Translations under genes and position numbers: made by a program
DNA from: Clostridiales bacterium
GTDB taxonomy: Bacteria > Bacillota > Clostridia > Oscillospirales > Oscillospiraceae
NCBI GenBank assembly: GCA_902362775.1
Contig: CABIXV010000001.1
Coordinates: 62,001-126,000 of the forward strand
Direction: 5' to 3'
DNA: 64,000 nucleotides
The notes under the pieces: generated by a model
The model's database searches: none
Told to the model about the DNA's origin: nothing
Seen by the model: only the letters and a program-made list of their open reading frames with translations
In this document: one piece after another, positions 53,621 to 62,208 of the stretch
How positions within the stretch are numbered: the first letter of the stretch is position 1
How the letters are laid out: every line of letters starts with the position of its first letter

Positions 53621-53676
53621 ATCCTCACCACCTTTTCATCTTCATCCACGCTTCCTGATGAAATTATGTACCTTTT

Positions 53677-53705
53677 ATTCTATGTGAAATCACTTAGGAA
53701 TGCAA
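53677..53705 (-). promoter_or_regulatory. Promoter of the V-ATPase operon
   Basis: TTGCAT (53705-53700), 17 bp, TAGAAT (53682-53677), about 55 bp before the first start codon. Confidence 0.82.
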
Positions 53706-53874
53706 GCTTTATTTTATCTATCTTTCGTATACCTTTTTTATAATGCGGCATTTTTCGTTTTATTTCACCCTCTATCGCACATCTTTTACGGGGTATTCCC
53801 TCTCTCTTTTGCGATAGTTTACAATTCCGTCATCTTTATTCCTGCATTTTCAGCCCCTCCCCTGAAAGGAAAAC
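53706..53874. other. AT-rich intergenic region, no gene seen
   Basis: The stretch between the V-ATPase promoter and the terminator of the DUF4015 gene is clearly AT-richer than its surroundings. Short open frames are hydrophobic chance products without ribosome sites. Confidence 0.5.
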
Positions 53875-53905
53875 AGCCGCCAGCTGCATAACGCAGCCAG
53901 CGGCT
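53870..53905 (-). terminator. Terminator of the DUF4015 gene
   Basis: Stem AGCCGC-ca-GCTGC / GCAGC-ca-GCGGCT (53875-53905) followed on the minus strand by GTTTTCC. Confidence 0.85.
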
Positions 53906-53910
53906 TCTGT

Positions 53911-54972
53911 TTATCCCAGTTCCGGCTCCGGGAGCACACCCTGCGCTCCCGCTTCTTTCCCTTCCAGCGCAGATACGATCCGGACGATTCGACCGCCGTC
54001 CGCATTTCCGTCCAGTCCTGCCAGATATTCTCCTTCTCCCACTGTCCAAATATTTCCTTCCCATTGGTCGAGGCTGTTGAGATCCAGGCCCGTTCTCTCA
54101 AGCAGTTCCCCGTCCGCCACCAAAGAGATCCTGACATCGTATCCCTCTGTCTCCGCGTCAATCTGCTCCAGCAAGGCCAACGCCAAATCAGTCACAGCCT
54201 GCCTGTCCCCCGCCGGGCCGTCGGTAATCACATCCAGATTTCCCCGGCTGGGATAGGCCCAGCACTCCAGCACGATCTCATCAAATCCCAAGGCAGCCAG
54301 TTCCCCACACAGGCCGGCGACATAGGCCTGTCCTTCGGCCTTAGCCGGGTCCAGCCAGCGCAGTCCCAACTCGTCCCTCCAGTTGCCGTAGCTGGCCCGG
54401 AGGGCCACTGCGTTATTTTGATAGGGCAGAGTATTATCCCGGAAACAGCACAGCCTGGCCACCGTGTAGACCTCGCCCTGGTTCCATGCGGTCAGGGCGT
54501 CGTTGACCGACTGGTCCTGCCCGCTGACTCCGGCCGCTACGGCCAAGGGCTGCTGGGACACCCAGTTCAGCTGGCCCTCCCTGCCCTTCATCTGTAGGAT
54601 CAGGGCATTAGCTCCGGCCTCCTCCATGCTTCCGACCGCGGTGCCGTCCAGCACGGCGGACAAGGGCAGTTGAAGGGCCGCCGTAAGGGCGCGCTCCGGC
54701 TCCTGCTCAGGCTCCTCCCGCCGCTCTGAATCCGAGGGTTGGATCACCACGCTGATGTCTCCAATATCGGGCTCCTCCTTCCCTGGGCGGAGGGCCTGAG
54801 GCAGTTGAAACTGAAGGCCCCGGTCCGTCTGGACAATATATTTCTGACCGAAAAATAGTCCCGCCAGCACCAAAATCACCAACACGGTCAGGACGACCGC
54901 GATCAATCTCAATATATCGGTCAGCGTTCTGCGGCCGCGATAGCCGCCAAAACCACCCTTTTTTCGGGACAT
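53911..54972 (-). CDS. DUF4015 putative glycoside hydrolase, membrane-anchored
   Basis: This 353-residue protein has a basic N-terminus and one membrane anchor (about residues 21-47), a linker rich in Glu and Pro, and a TIM-barrel-like DUF4015 domain. The domain markers are NAVALRASYGNWRDELGLRW, then YVAGLCGELAALGFDEIVLE. The family is related to alpha-amylase-type hydrolases but its substrate is not established. The active site faces outside the cell. Downstream is a clear terminator, upstream a 200-bp gap, so it is monocistronic. Confidence 0.83.
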   Translation of the reverse strand: MSRKKGGFGGYRGRRTLTDILRLIAVVLTVLVILVLAGLFFGQKYIVQTDRGLQFQLPQALRPGKEEPDIGDISVVIQPSDSERREEPEQEPERALTAALQLPLSAVLDGTAVGSMEEAGANALILQMKGREGQLNWVSQQPLAVAAGVSGQDQSVNDALTAWNQGEVYTVARLCCFRDNTLPYQNNAVALRASYGNWRDELGLRWLDPAKAEGQAYVAGLCGELAALGFDEIVLECWAYPSRGNLDVITDGPAGDRQAVTDLALALLEQIDAETEGYDVRISLVADGELLERTGLDLNSLDQWEGNIWTVGEGEYLAGLDGNADGGRIVRIVSALEGKEAGAQGVLPEPELG

Positions 54973-55146
54973 GGAGCCGTCCTCCTCTCGGGGGTAGGTG
55001 ACATTTATTCCCTTTTGGGGAAAAAATACCCACTTTGTTTCTTATTATAGCAACTTTTTGTTTCTTTGACAACCGGGTTCTTTTTGTTGTTATTTGTCAG
55101 GGGGCTGGGCTTGGTCCGCCCTTTTATGCTTTTCGTAAAAAGCCAG

Positions 55147-55180
55147 GCGGGAGGAGAGACTTTTCTGCCTCTCCTCCCGC
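55147..55180 (-). terminator. Terminator of the SDR gene
   Basis: A perfect 12-bp stem GCGGGAGGAGAG/CTCTCCTCCCGC followed on the minus strand by CTGGCTTTTTACG. Confidence 0.85.
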
Positions 55181-55183
55181 TCT

Positions 55184-55921
55184 TTAGACCGCCATGCCGC
55201 CATCCACGCCCAGGACCTGGCCCGTGACAAAGGAAGACTGCTCGGAGGCCAGAAAGAAAATTGCCCGAGCCACCTCCTCCGGATCACCGGTCCGGCACAG
55301 AGGTGTCTGATCTGCCAGAGCGTCCATATCCGCCTGGGACAGATGCCGGTTCATATCCGTTCGGATAACACCAGGGGCCACACAGTTGACCCGAATGTTG
55401 GAGGGCCCCAGTTCCTTGGCCAGAGCCTTCGTCAGACCAATGACCCCCGCCTTAGCGGCAGAATAGGGTGCCTCACAGGACGCTCCCGTGGTTCCCCACA
55501 TGGAGGAAATGGTGACAATCGCGCCCTGCCGCCGCCGGACAAAGGAGGGGACGGCCCCCCGTATGGTATAAAAGACGCCGTCCAGATCTATCCCCATCAG
55601 GCGCCGCCATTCATCGCCGCTGGTATCTGTGACGAGCTGCTGGGGCAGGGCGATCCCAGCGCCGCACACCAGAGCGTCCAGAGTGGCGAGAGCTTCTTCC
55701 GCCCGAGCAGGAAGGGCAGAGGCCTGATCCGGGCAGGCCAGATCCGCGCCCAGGGCTACGGCACAGGTCCCCATCTCCCGCAGCTCCCGCACCAGCTCCA
55801 GGGCAAGGTCCTCCCGCTCGTGGTAGTGGACCGCCACCTGCCAGCCCTGCTCTCCAAAGTACCGGGCGGTGGCGGCTCCGATGCCCCGTGAGGCCCCGGT
55901 AATCAGCACAGTGTTGGCCAT
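55184..55921 (-). CDS. SDR-family oxidoreductase (FabG-like)
   Basis: This 245-residue short-chain dehydrogenase has the cofactor loop TGASRGIG (residues 7-14), the NADP-type region with CGAGIA in place of NNAG, catalytic Ser in SSMWG and Tyr/Lys in YSAAK, and C-terminal VDGGMAV. It is 19 bp downstream of the prephenate dehydratase gene and ends in a terminator. A role as 3-oxoacyl-ACP reductase is possible, but without other fatty-acid genes nearby the substrate stays open. Confidence 0.93.
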   Translation of the reverse strand: MANTVLITGASRGIGAATARYFGEQGWQVAVHYHEREDLALELVRELREMGTCAVALGADLACPDQASALPARAEEALATLDALVCGAGIALPQQLVTDTSGDEWRRLMGIDLDGVFYTIRGAVPSFVRRRQGAIVTISSMWGTTGASCEAPYSAAKAGVIGLTKALAKELGPSNIRVNCVAPGVIRTDMNRHLSQADMDALADQTPLCRTGDPEEVARAIFFLASEQSSFVTGQVLGVDGGMAV

Positions 55922-55940
55922 CTGCTCTCCTCCTTGTTCG

Positions 55941-56918
55941 TTATCCCTCTGTCAGGCTGTTTTTGAAGTTGCCCAGTACCCGGAGATAGGAGGTGGATCG
56001 GGACAGTTCCTCCAGGGCCTCCTCCATCCCCGGTCCGGTAAGGGAGCCGGAGAACTCCATGAAAAAAAGGTACTCCCACCGCTTGTCCGGCATGGGTCTG
56101 GACTCGATCTTCATCAGGTTGAGCCCGTGGAGCAGGAACACCGTCAAAATACGCTGCAAACTTCCCACCTGGTGAGGGACGGAAAGCAGGACGGCGATCT
56201 TGTCCGCTCCGGGGCGCAGTTCCATCACCGGGGAGGTGACTACGAAGCGGGTAGTATTTCCGCTGTTGTGGTTGGTGCCCCGGTACAGGATATCCAGCCC
56301 ATAGAGCTCTGCCGCCCGTGCCGAGCCGATGGCGGCCTTGGTAATGTCTCCGGTCTGGGCCACATACTGGGCGCTGCCCGCCGTGTCCCCAAAAGGGATC
56401 TGTTCCCATTCCGGGTGGCGGGACAGAAAACGGTCGCTCTGGAACAGGCCCTGCTCATGGGAGTAGATCTGGGTAATGGTGTCCAGACTCGCTCCCCTGG
56501 GTGCCATCAGACAGTGCTCCACCCTAACGGTGTCCTCCCCTATGATATAGTGCTGATATTGGGTCAGCAGCTCATATACCTGGCGGATAGCGCCGGTGGA
56601 GCTGTTCTCGATGGGGAGGACAGCATAGTCCGCTTCCCCCCGATGGACGGCTTCAAAGACATCCTCAAAGCGGGCCAGCCCCTGACAGCGGGCCTCCTTC
56701 CCAAAGAAGGTGAGGGCGGCCATCTCGCTGTACGCTCCGGCTACTCCCTGATAGACCACTCTGGGCTGGGATACCGGGCAGCGGGCGGCCTCCATAGCCC
56801 GCCTGCACTGGTCGTAGCCGGTACTCCCAGATTCCGGCCCGGCCACCAGTTCCAGGCGCCGGCGGAGCAGCCGCTCTATCTCCCGGTCCAAATGGGCCAG
56901 TTCTTCTGTCTCTCTCAT
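55941..56918 (-). CDS. pheA: Prephenate dehydratase with N-terminal chorismate-mutase-like helix and ACT domain
   Basis: This 325-residue enzyme converts prephenate to phenylpyruvate in phenylalanine synthesis. The first 45 residues (ELAHLDREIERLLRRRLELV) resemble the start of a chorismate-mutase helix but are too short for a full domain. The dehydratase domain (YQGVAGAYSEMAA, then ENSSTGAIRQVYELL, and TTRFVV) and the ACT domain (VPHQVGSLQRILTVF, ESRPMP) are complete. The helix may be a relic of a CM-PDT fusion. Confidence 0.94.
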   Translation of the reverse strand: MRETEELAHLDREIERLLRRRLELVAGPESGSTGYDQCRRAMEAARCPVSQPRVVYQGVAGAYSEMAALTFFGKEARCQGLARFEDVFEAVHRGEADYAVLPIENSSTGAIRQVYELLTQYQHYIIGEDTVRVEHCLMAPRGASLDTITQIYSHEQGLFQSDRFLSRHPEWEQIPFGDTAGSAQYVAQTGDITKAAIGSARAAELYGLDILYRGTNHNSGNTTRFVVTSPVMELRPGADKIAVLLSVPHQVGSLQRILTVFLLHGLNLMKIESRPMPDKRWEYLFFMEFSGSLTGPGMEEALEELSRSTSYLRVLGNFKNSLTEG

Positions 56919-56950
56919 ATCGTTTCCTCTCGTTCCTCACATCGTCAACA

Positions 56951-57289
56951 TCAGTTGAACACGCCCTGCACCAGCACCATATACAGCACCGTCGCCCCAA
57001 AAATGGACAGCAGGTCATTCCCCTTCCACAGATGGAGGAGCACTGCCGCGGCGCTGGCCAGCAGGGCGGGGACCCAGCCCGCTGGTGTGGCAAAGGATAC
57101 TCCCTTCAAACAATATACGATGAGCATGGCGATGACTGCCGGGGGTAACACCCGCCCCAGATAGAGCACCACCTTTGGAGGCTCTCCTCCCCGGTCAAAC
57201 AGGAGGAAGGGCAGAGCCCTGGTCAAAAAGGTGACCACCGCCATCACCGCGATGGCGGCCAGGGCCTGTCCCGTTGTCATCGTGGTCAT
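56951..57289 (-). CDS. azlD: AzlD-family branched-chain amino acid exporter subunit
   Basis: This 112-residue membrane protein with three to four hydrophobic helices shows the AzlD pattern: FLTRALPFLLF near the start and LPPAVIAMLIVYCLKG. The ATG at 57289 overlaps the AzlC stop; the long frame upstream is an artefact inside azlC. Together with AzlC it exports branched-chain amino acids or analogues. Confidence 0.92.
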   Translation of the reverse strand: MTTMTTGQALAAIAVMAVVTFLTRALPFLLFDRGGEPPKVVLYLGRVLPPAVIAMLIVYCLKGVSFATPAGWVPALLASAAAVLLHLWKGNDLLSIFGATVLYMVLVQGVFN

Positions 57290-58011
57290 CGGGCCCCCTC
57301 CTCTCTCACCGCAGCAGGCCTTCTCCGCCCCTGCTCCTCCAGAGTGGGACGGAGAAGCACCAGGACGGCCACCATAATTCCCAAGGCAGGCAGCAGCATC
57401 TCCTCCGCCCCCACAGCCAGCAGGCTGACCAGAGTGGCCGCTCCGCCCAGCAGAGCAGGCAGATGGCTGCCGGCGGTCCTCCATTGGCCCACGGCGATGA
57501 CCAGGAATAGGGCGGTCATGGCAAAATCCACTCCCGTGGTGTCAAAGCCCAGCGCGGCCCCCAACAGAGAGCCGATCACAGAACCCAGCACCCAGTAGCT
57601 CTGGTCCAGCAGGGCGACAGCAAAGTAGTAATCGTGCTCCTTCACCCCCTGGGGCACCTTGGCCGAACTAAGCAACGCATAGGTCTCATCCGTCAGGGAA
57701 AAAATCATATAAAGCTTCCGGCGGCCCATGCCCCGAAATTTCTCCAGCATGGACAGGCCATAGACCAGATGCCGGAAATTGACCATCAGAGTCAGAAAGG
57801 CCGTCTGGCCTAGAGTCGCCCCCGTAGCCAACAGGGAAACCCCCAAATACTGCCCAGAGCCTGCGTATATGGTCATGCTCATCAGAATGGCCCAGCCTAC
57901 GCCATAGCCCTCTGACTGGAGCATCAGCCCGAAGGCCATCCCGATAGCCAGATACCCCATCAACACCGGTACCGTGGCGGGGAAAGCCGCTTTTAACGTT
58001 TTTCGGTCCAT
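57286..58011 (-). CDS. azlC: AzlC-family branched-chain amino acid exporter subunit
   Basis: This 241-residue membrane protein shows the AzlC markers GYLAIGMAFGLML and LMSMTIYAGSGQYLGVSLLA, then NFRHLVYGLSM. About seven hydrophobic helices are visible. It has its own promoter-like sequence upstream (58051-58079) and overlaps azlD by 4 bp. Confidence 0.94.
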   Translation of the reverse strand: MDRKTLKAAFPATVPVLMGYLAIGMAFGLMLQSEGYGVGWAILMSMTIYAGSGQYLGVSLLATGATLGQTAFLTLMVNFRHLVYGLSMLEKFRGMGRRKLYMIFSLTDETYALLSSAKVPQGVKEHDYYFAVALLDQSYWVLGSVIGSLLGAALGFDTTGVDFAMTALFLVIAVGQWRTAGSHLPALLGGAATLVSLLAVGAEEMLLPALGIMVAVLVLLRPTLEEQGRRRPAAVREEGAR

Positions 58012-58050
58012 CGTCGTTAATCCACCTCGTTACGACATACTATCTTAGGT

Positions 58051-58079
58051 ATTTTAACCGTTTTGCCCCATGGGCGCAA
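58051..58079 (-). promoter_or_regulatory. Promoter of azlCD
   Basis: TTGCGC (58079-58074), 17 bp, TAAAAT (58056-58051), about 40 bp before the azlC start. Confidence 0.6.
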
Positions 58080-58148
58080 GCCCCAGTGTGGCACAAGAAA
58101 CCTCTATTTTTGCGCCTTAATTTTATGTAAAGATTTACAACATCTCTC

Positions 58149-58176
58149 TTGATTTTTTCTTTTCTCTTTCTATAAT
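58149..58176 (+). promoter_or_regulatory. Promoter of the lipid kinase gene
   Basis: TTGATT (58149-58154), 16 bp, TATAAT (58171-58176), in an AT-rich stretch about 85 bp before the start codon. Confidence 0.75.
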
Positions 58177-58260
58177 AATACTACTATTAATATTAATCAG
58201 GCTGGTCCACCAAGCCCAGGCTGTTTTCCTATAAAATCTGACAGGCAAGGAGGGATCGTT

Positions 58261-59151
58261 TTGAAGGAAGCTCTCTTGATCTATAACCCCACATCCGGGA
58301 AAGGACAGCTGCCCGGCAGTCTTTCTCCGGTCTTAGACGTCTTTACCAAGGCTGGGTGGCTGGTCACTGTCTACCCCACCCAGTGCAAGGGGGACGCTGT
58401 CCGAGCCGCCAAAGAGCTGGGTCCCCGTTTCCAACGGGTGGTATGTGCCGGCGGCGATGGCACTTTAAGCGAAACTGTAACCGGGCTGATGGAGTTGTCC
58501 GCCCCACCCATGCTGGGATATATTCCTTCCGGCTCCACCAATGACTGCGCTACCACCCTAAATCTCCCCCGCTCCCCGATTAAATCCGCTGCCGTCGCCG
58601 CCGGCGAAGGCGAGCCCTTTCACATTGACATTGGAAAACTCAATGGGCAGCCCTTTGTCTATGTGGCCGCCTTCGGCGCGTTTACCCATGTGGCCTACGC
58701 CACTCCCCAGGATCTGAAAAACACATTTGGCCATCTGGCCTATGTGGTAGAGGGCATTGCCTCTCTGCCCACCATCTCCCCCTACCATCTTAAAGTAGAA
58801 TACGATGGTCAGGTTCTGGAGGATGACTTTTACTTCGGCATGGTGCGCAACGCCCTGTCCATCGGCGGCATCAAGCTGCCTCAACAGGACGTAGAGCTGG
58901 ATGACGGACTGTTCGAGGTAGATCTGGTCAAAAAGCCGGTCAGTCTGGCCGATGTCACCGATGGCTTCCAGACTCTGTTCGCTCAGAATCCGGTGGGGGC
59001 CGGCTCCCGCATCCATTTCCAGGCTTCCCAGCTTACCTTTTCCTCTGACCAGCCCATTCCCTGGACCATTGACGGGGAGTATGGCGGCGACCAGCTGGTC
59101 AACCAGGTGGTCAACTGCCGTCAGGCTTTGACTGTTATCCGAGGGAAATAA
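58261..59151 (+). CDS. Diacylglycerol kinase-family lipid kinase (DgkB/YegS-type)
   Basis: This 296-residue soluble lipid kinase has the DAGK catalytic motif GGDGTLSETVTGLM (about residues 65-78) and the start YNPTSGKGQL. It phosphorylates diacylglycerol or a related lipid alcohol, returning diacylglycerol from lipoteichoic-acid-type turnover to phosphatidate; the exact lipid cannot be read here. It starts with TTG, eight bases after AAGGAGGG. It converges on the AEC gene at a shared hairpin. Confidence 0.93.
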   Translation: MKEALLIYNPTSGKGQLPGSLSPVLDVFTKAGWLVTVYPTQCKGDAVRAAKELGPRFQRVVCAGGDGTLSETVTGLMELSAPPMLGYIPSGSTNDCATTLNLPRSPIKSAAVAAGEGEPFHIDIGKLNGQPFVYVAAFGAFTHVAYATPQDLKNTFGHLAYVVEGIASLPTISPYHLKVEYDGQVLEDDFYFGMVRNALSIGGIKLPQQDVELDDGLFEVDLVKKPVSLADVTDGFQTLFAQNPVGAGSRIHFQASQLTFSSDQPIPWTIDGEYGGDQLVNQVVNCRQALTVIRGK

Positions 59152-59152
59152 G

Positions 59153-59186
59153 AAGCTGCCTCTGATTAAAAATCGGAGGCAACTTC
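59153..59186. terminator. Bidirectional terminator between lipid kinase and AEC genes
   Basis: GAAG-ct-GCCTC-t-GAT pairs with ATC-g-GAGGC-aa-CTTC around a TAAAA loop, between the convergent stops at 59151 and 59187. Confidence 0.65.
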
Positions 59187-60119
59187 TTACGTTGTCAGCA
59201 TTTGGAATAAAACGATCATCGGCGGCATAGTGGCGGCACACAATACCGAGGTCACCACGTTTATAGAGGAGGTGTACCGGCTCTCCGCGCTCTTATAGAG
59301 CTGGGCCATCTGGGTCAACGTAGCGGCTGCCGGACCTATCGCGCACAGCAGGCTGACCAGTAGGATCTGGCTATGTCCCCAGACCCGCTCTACTCCCCAC
59401 AATAGAGCCACTACCAGCAATGGCAGAATGATCAACCTTAGGAAAACGACCCGGTATATCCCCTGCGAGGAAAAAGCGGCCTTCAAGTCTGTTTCCGCCA
59501 GCAGAACACCCACCACCACCATAGATAGGGGGCCCACACAGCTCCCCATAGAGGAAACAGCGGTACCCAACACACCAGGCAGGCGGATATGTAAGAAAAA
59601 CAGTGCCATGCCCATCAGTATGGCACAGAGGCAGGGGTTTTTCACCACTTTTTTTAGTGTGAGCCGGCCTTCGCCCCCCATAAGCTTCTGCCCATGGGTC
59701 CAGACTAAGAATCCCTGAAAGGCCATGTAGGAGCAGGTATAAATGACATATTCCTGCCCCAGCGTATTCAATACAATGGGAATAATCAGGTTTCCGGCGT
59801 TGCTGTATATGACCGAGGCCTTTTCTGCTGGGGTAAGCTGGCGCCCAGTCCTATCTAACAGCCAGCAGACAAGCCAAAATATTCCATGTATCAGAACCGC
59901 GATGGCCAGCGTCACTAAAAACGCCCCCAGGATATTTGGATCATAGTCTGTCTGAAAAGCATTCACCAAGGTACAGGGCAGGGCAATATAGAGCACCGCC
60001 TTGGAGAGCACCCGACTCTGGTCCCCAGTCAGGACCCCCGCTTTGGCGGCCAAAAAGCCAGCGGCGGCCATGAGCACCATGGCCAATATCTGCTCCATCA
60101 GCATCAGGCTTAGTTCCAT
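59187..60119 (-). CDS. AEC-family transporter
   Basis: This 310-residue membrane protein has about ten hydrophobic helices with the AEC markers VIYSNAGNLIIPIVLNTLGQ and AILMGMALFFLHIRLPGVLG. It is a relative of the AEC protein in the mobile element but clearly diverged from it. The ATG at 60119 is preferred over the longer frame, whose first 25 residues are charged and lack a ribosome site. The substrate is probably a carboxylate. Confidence 0.9.
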   Translation of the reverse strand: MELSLMLMEQILAMVLMAAAGFLAAKAGVLTGDQSRVLSKAVLYIALPCTLVNAFQTDYDPNILGAFLVTLAIAVLIHGIFWLVCWLLDRTGRQLTPAEKASVIYSNAGNLIIPIVLNTLGQEYVIYTCSYMAFQGFLVWTHGQKLMGGEGRLTLKKVVKNPCLCAILMGMALFFLHIRLPGVLGTAVSSMGSCVGPLSMVVVGVLLAETDLKAAFSSQGIYRVVFLRLIILPLLVVALLWGVERVWGHSQILLVSLLCAIGPAAATLTQMAQLYKSAESRYTSSINVVTSVLCAATMPPMIVLFQMLTT

Positions 60120-60194
60120 GCTTATCCCATCCCCTCTTTTCCCTGTCCGTTTTATTCTAGGAAGTCTTTTCCCTTCCGTCAAGAGGAAATTCAA

Positions 60195-60231
60195 GAGGGG
60201 CGTTCCGGATATAACGACCGGAACACCCCTC
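60195..60231 (-). terminator. Terminator of the rdgB-rsfS operon
   Basis: A 14-bp stem with one G-U pair (GAGGGGTGTTCCGG / CCGGAACGCCCCTC on the minus strand), 12 nt past the rsfS stop. Confidence 0.8.
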
Positions 60232-60243
60232 TGTTTTATACAT

Positions 60244-60603
60244 TTATTCCGACTTTAGCGCCTGTGCCAAGTCTATCTCCTGAGCGTCGCCCCACAGCCG
60301 CTCCAGGTCATAAAACTTTCGAGCTTCGTCGGTAAACACATGGACCACAACGGATGAGAAATCCATCAGCAGCCAGGTGCCGCCCCGGTGTCCCTCAATG
60401 TGGTGGACCTGCTCGCCATTTTTCTCCATGGCCTCCTCACAGGCGTCTGACATCGCTTTCACCTGGGTGCTGGAGGTGGCGGTACACAGCACGAAGTAAT
60501 CCGCCAGCGTGGTCAGCTCCTCGGTCTTGAGCACCTTGATATCCTGCCCCTTTTTCCCGTCCAGGGCCTTGGCCAGCGCGATGGCCATCTCATAAGAAGT
60601 CAA
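60244..60603 (-). CDS. rsfS: Ribosomal silencing factor RsfS
   Basis: This 119-residue Iojap-like protein binds L14 and blocks subunit joining. The family motifs DIKVLKTEELTTLADYFVLC, VHHIEGHRGGTWLLMDFSSV and VVHVFTDEARKFYDLERLWG are complete. It is the last gene of the rdgB-yhbY-nadD/yqeK-LCP-rsfS run, in an arrangement common in Firmicutes. Confidence 0.98.
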   Translation of the reverse strand: MTSYEMAIALAKALDGKKGQDIKVLKTEELTTLADYFVLCTATSSTQVKAMSDACEEAMEKNGEQVHHIEGHRGGTWLLMDFSSVVVHVFTDEARKFYDLERLWGDAQEIDLAQALKSE

Positions 60604-60657
60604 TCTTCTTTCCCCTTTCTGCTTATATATTGTTGCTTGAAGCCGCTGTCTCCCCTT

Positions 60658-62208
60658 CTATGAAGGCCTGATATCCTGGGAGGGCGGCGGTTCCTCCTCC
60701 GTCTCCTGACTGGTGGAACCGCTCCCCGGGTCGGGGAGCACGTCGTCCGGGTCGATGGTCACGATGGGCAGCGTATCAGTACCCGTTTCCCCCTCTTCGT
60801 CAGGGGGCTGGCCGGTACTGCCATTTCCTCCTTCTCCCTGAGAAGAGTCACCTTCCTGACCAATCCCTGTTTCCTCACCAGGGTTCTCGGCCCCTCCGCT
60901 GGGCTCCTCCACTGGGGGAACATCAGGCGTTTCTTCCTCTTCTGTGGGCTCCTTCTCTTCCTCCTGAGGCTTCTGCGCCACTACAGGCTTGGCCATTCTA
61001 GAGTCCAACAGTGTACCGTTGGTCACACCGTAGCCCCCTCCACTCTTCTTATACATCAGCTGAAGGTCGCTGGACTGGATCTCCCCCACATAGGGATTGA
61101 GGCCGTCGTTGAGCAAGGGCAGCAGCTCCTTCTCATTGGCCAGCACCAGAGATGCCCCGTCATAGCTGACGCCTGTCCAGGGCAGGGAGACAAACGTCAC
61201 GTTCTCTTCTACGTTCATCCCAATGGCCAGTTGGGCAAAGGCCAGAATATTGCCCACACTTAAATCGGTAGACACGTTTTCAGTGAATATCTGGGCCAGC
61301 GTCGGCAGCTTGAGGAGAATATCCGGCTGGAGGCACTCCTTGATCACCGCTGTGAGGAAGTCCCGCTGGATAGCGGTCCGGCCGCTGTCCCCCAGGGCGT
61401 GGGTGCCATCGTTGTTCTTGCGGAAGCGGATAACCTCCATGGCGTCCTGGCCGTTCAACAGGCGGTACCCTGCCTCCTGGTGGATGTGCAGGTCCTGGCC
61501 AGGGGTTGGGTCGTCATAGTCCATATCAAAGGGCACCTCGAAATAGACTCCGCCAATGGCGTCCACCAGTTCCCCGACAGCCTCCCACTCCACCAGAACA
61601 TAGAAGTCCGGGTAGATTCCAGTAAGGTGGCTCACCTCCTGCTTCAAGGCGGTCATTCCCTTTTCCACCCGCTCCTTCTCTGGCAGGTCGCTGGACCCCC
61701 GATTCCGGGTGTACACCACATTGAGCCGCTTCTGTGCGCCCCTTGTGGCGCTGGTGTTGATCATCGTGTCCCGGAGCAGGCTGATGGCATCGACAGTCTT
61801 ATTCTTAGTGTCATAGGTCACCAGCAGCATTGTGTCTGTGGAATTGCTCACCTGGTCTAAGCCAGCTACCAGGAAGGTATACACTCCCTCTCTTCGGCCG
61901 CTCATGGCCACCTGGGGCAGTTCCGCCCCGTCATAACTCAAATCAGAGGTGTCTCCCTGAGTCTGTCCTCCTGTGGTCTGGCCGGGCAGGTCCGACGTAT
62001 CGGGCAGCTTGATCCAGGCGCTTAGAATCAGATAGCCCACAATGATCAGGATGGAGAGGAACACCGCGGTCTGTAAGGCGCGGTAGCGGATCTTCTCTCC
62101 CCGGCTCATCCCATGGACCCAAGCCCGGTACCGCGCCCAATATTCCCCCAAGGAAGCGCGCTCGGTCTGGACCTGTCGTTTTCCGTGTCTTCTGGTGTGT
62201 TCGCTCAT
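60658..62208 (-). CDS. LytR-CpsA-Psr (LCP) family protein
   Basis: This 516-residue membrane-anchored enzyme has a basic cytoplasmic head, one membrane helix (about residues 47-67) and the LCP domain, with TFLVAGLDQVSNSTDTMLLV, DAISLLRDTMI and the Arg-rich AMEVIRFRKNNDGTHALGDS. LCP proteins attach teichoic-acid-type polymers to peptidoglycan. The tail (about residues 400-516) is low-complexity and rich in Glu, Pro and Gly. Its start overlaps the nadD-yqeK stop by 4 bp. Confidence 0.94.
   Translation of the reverse strand: MSEHTRRHGKRQVQTERASLGEYWARYRAWVHGMSRGEKIRYRALQTAVFLSILIIVGYLILSAWIKLPDTSDLPGQTTGGQTQGDTSDLSYDGAELPQVAMSGRREGVYTFLVAGLDQVSNSTDTMLLVTYDTKNKTVDAISLLRDTMINTSATRGAQKRLNVVYTRNRGSSDLPEKERVEKGMTALKQEVSHLTGIYPDFYVLVEWEAVGELVDAIGGVYFEVPFDMDYDDPTPGQDLHIHQEAGYRLLNGQDAMEVIRFRKNNDGTHALGDSGRTAIQRDFLTAVIKECLQPDILLKLPTLAQIFTENVSTDLSVGNILAFAQLAIGMNVEENVTFVSLPWTGVSYDGASLVLANEKELLPLLNDGLNPYVGEIQSSDLQLMYKKSGGGYGVTNGTLLDSRMAKPVVAQKPQEEEKEPTEEEETPDVPPVEEPSGGAENPGEETGIGQEGDSSQGEGGNGSTGQPPDEEGETGTDTLPIVTIDPDDVLPDPGSGSTSQETEEEPPPSQDIRPS

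Noticed and set aside
53700..53891. 63-codon frame in the AT-rich gap
   Set aside because: Phe/Tyr-rich chance translation of AT-rich DNA with no ribosome site, overlapping a terminator.
57290..57484. Long form of the AzlD frame
   Set aside because: The added part is Gly/Ala/Cys-rich antiframe of azlC; the real start overlaps the azlC stop.
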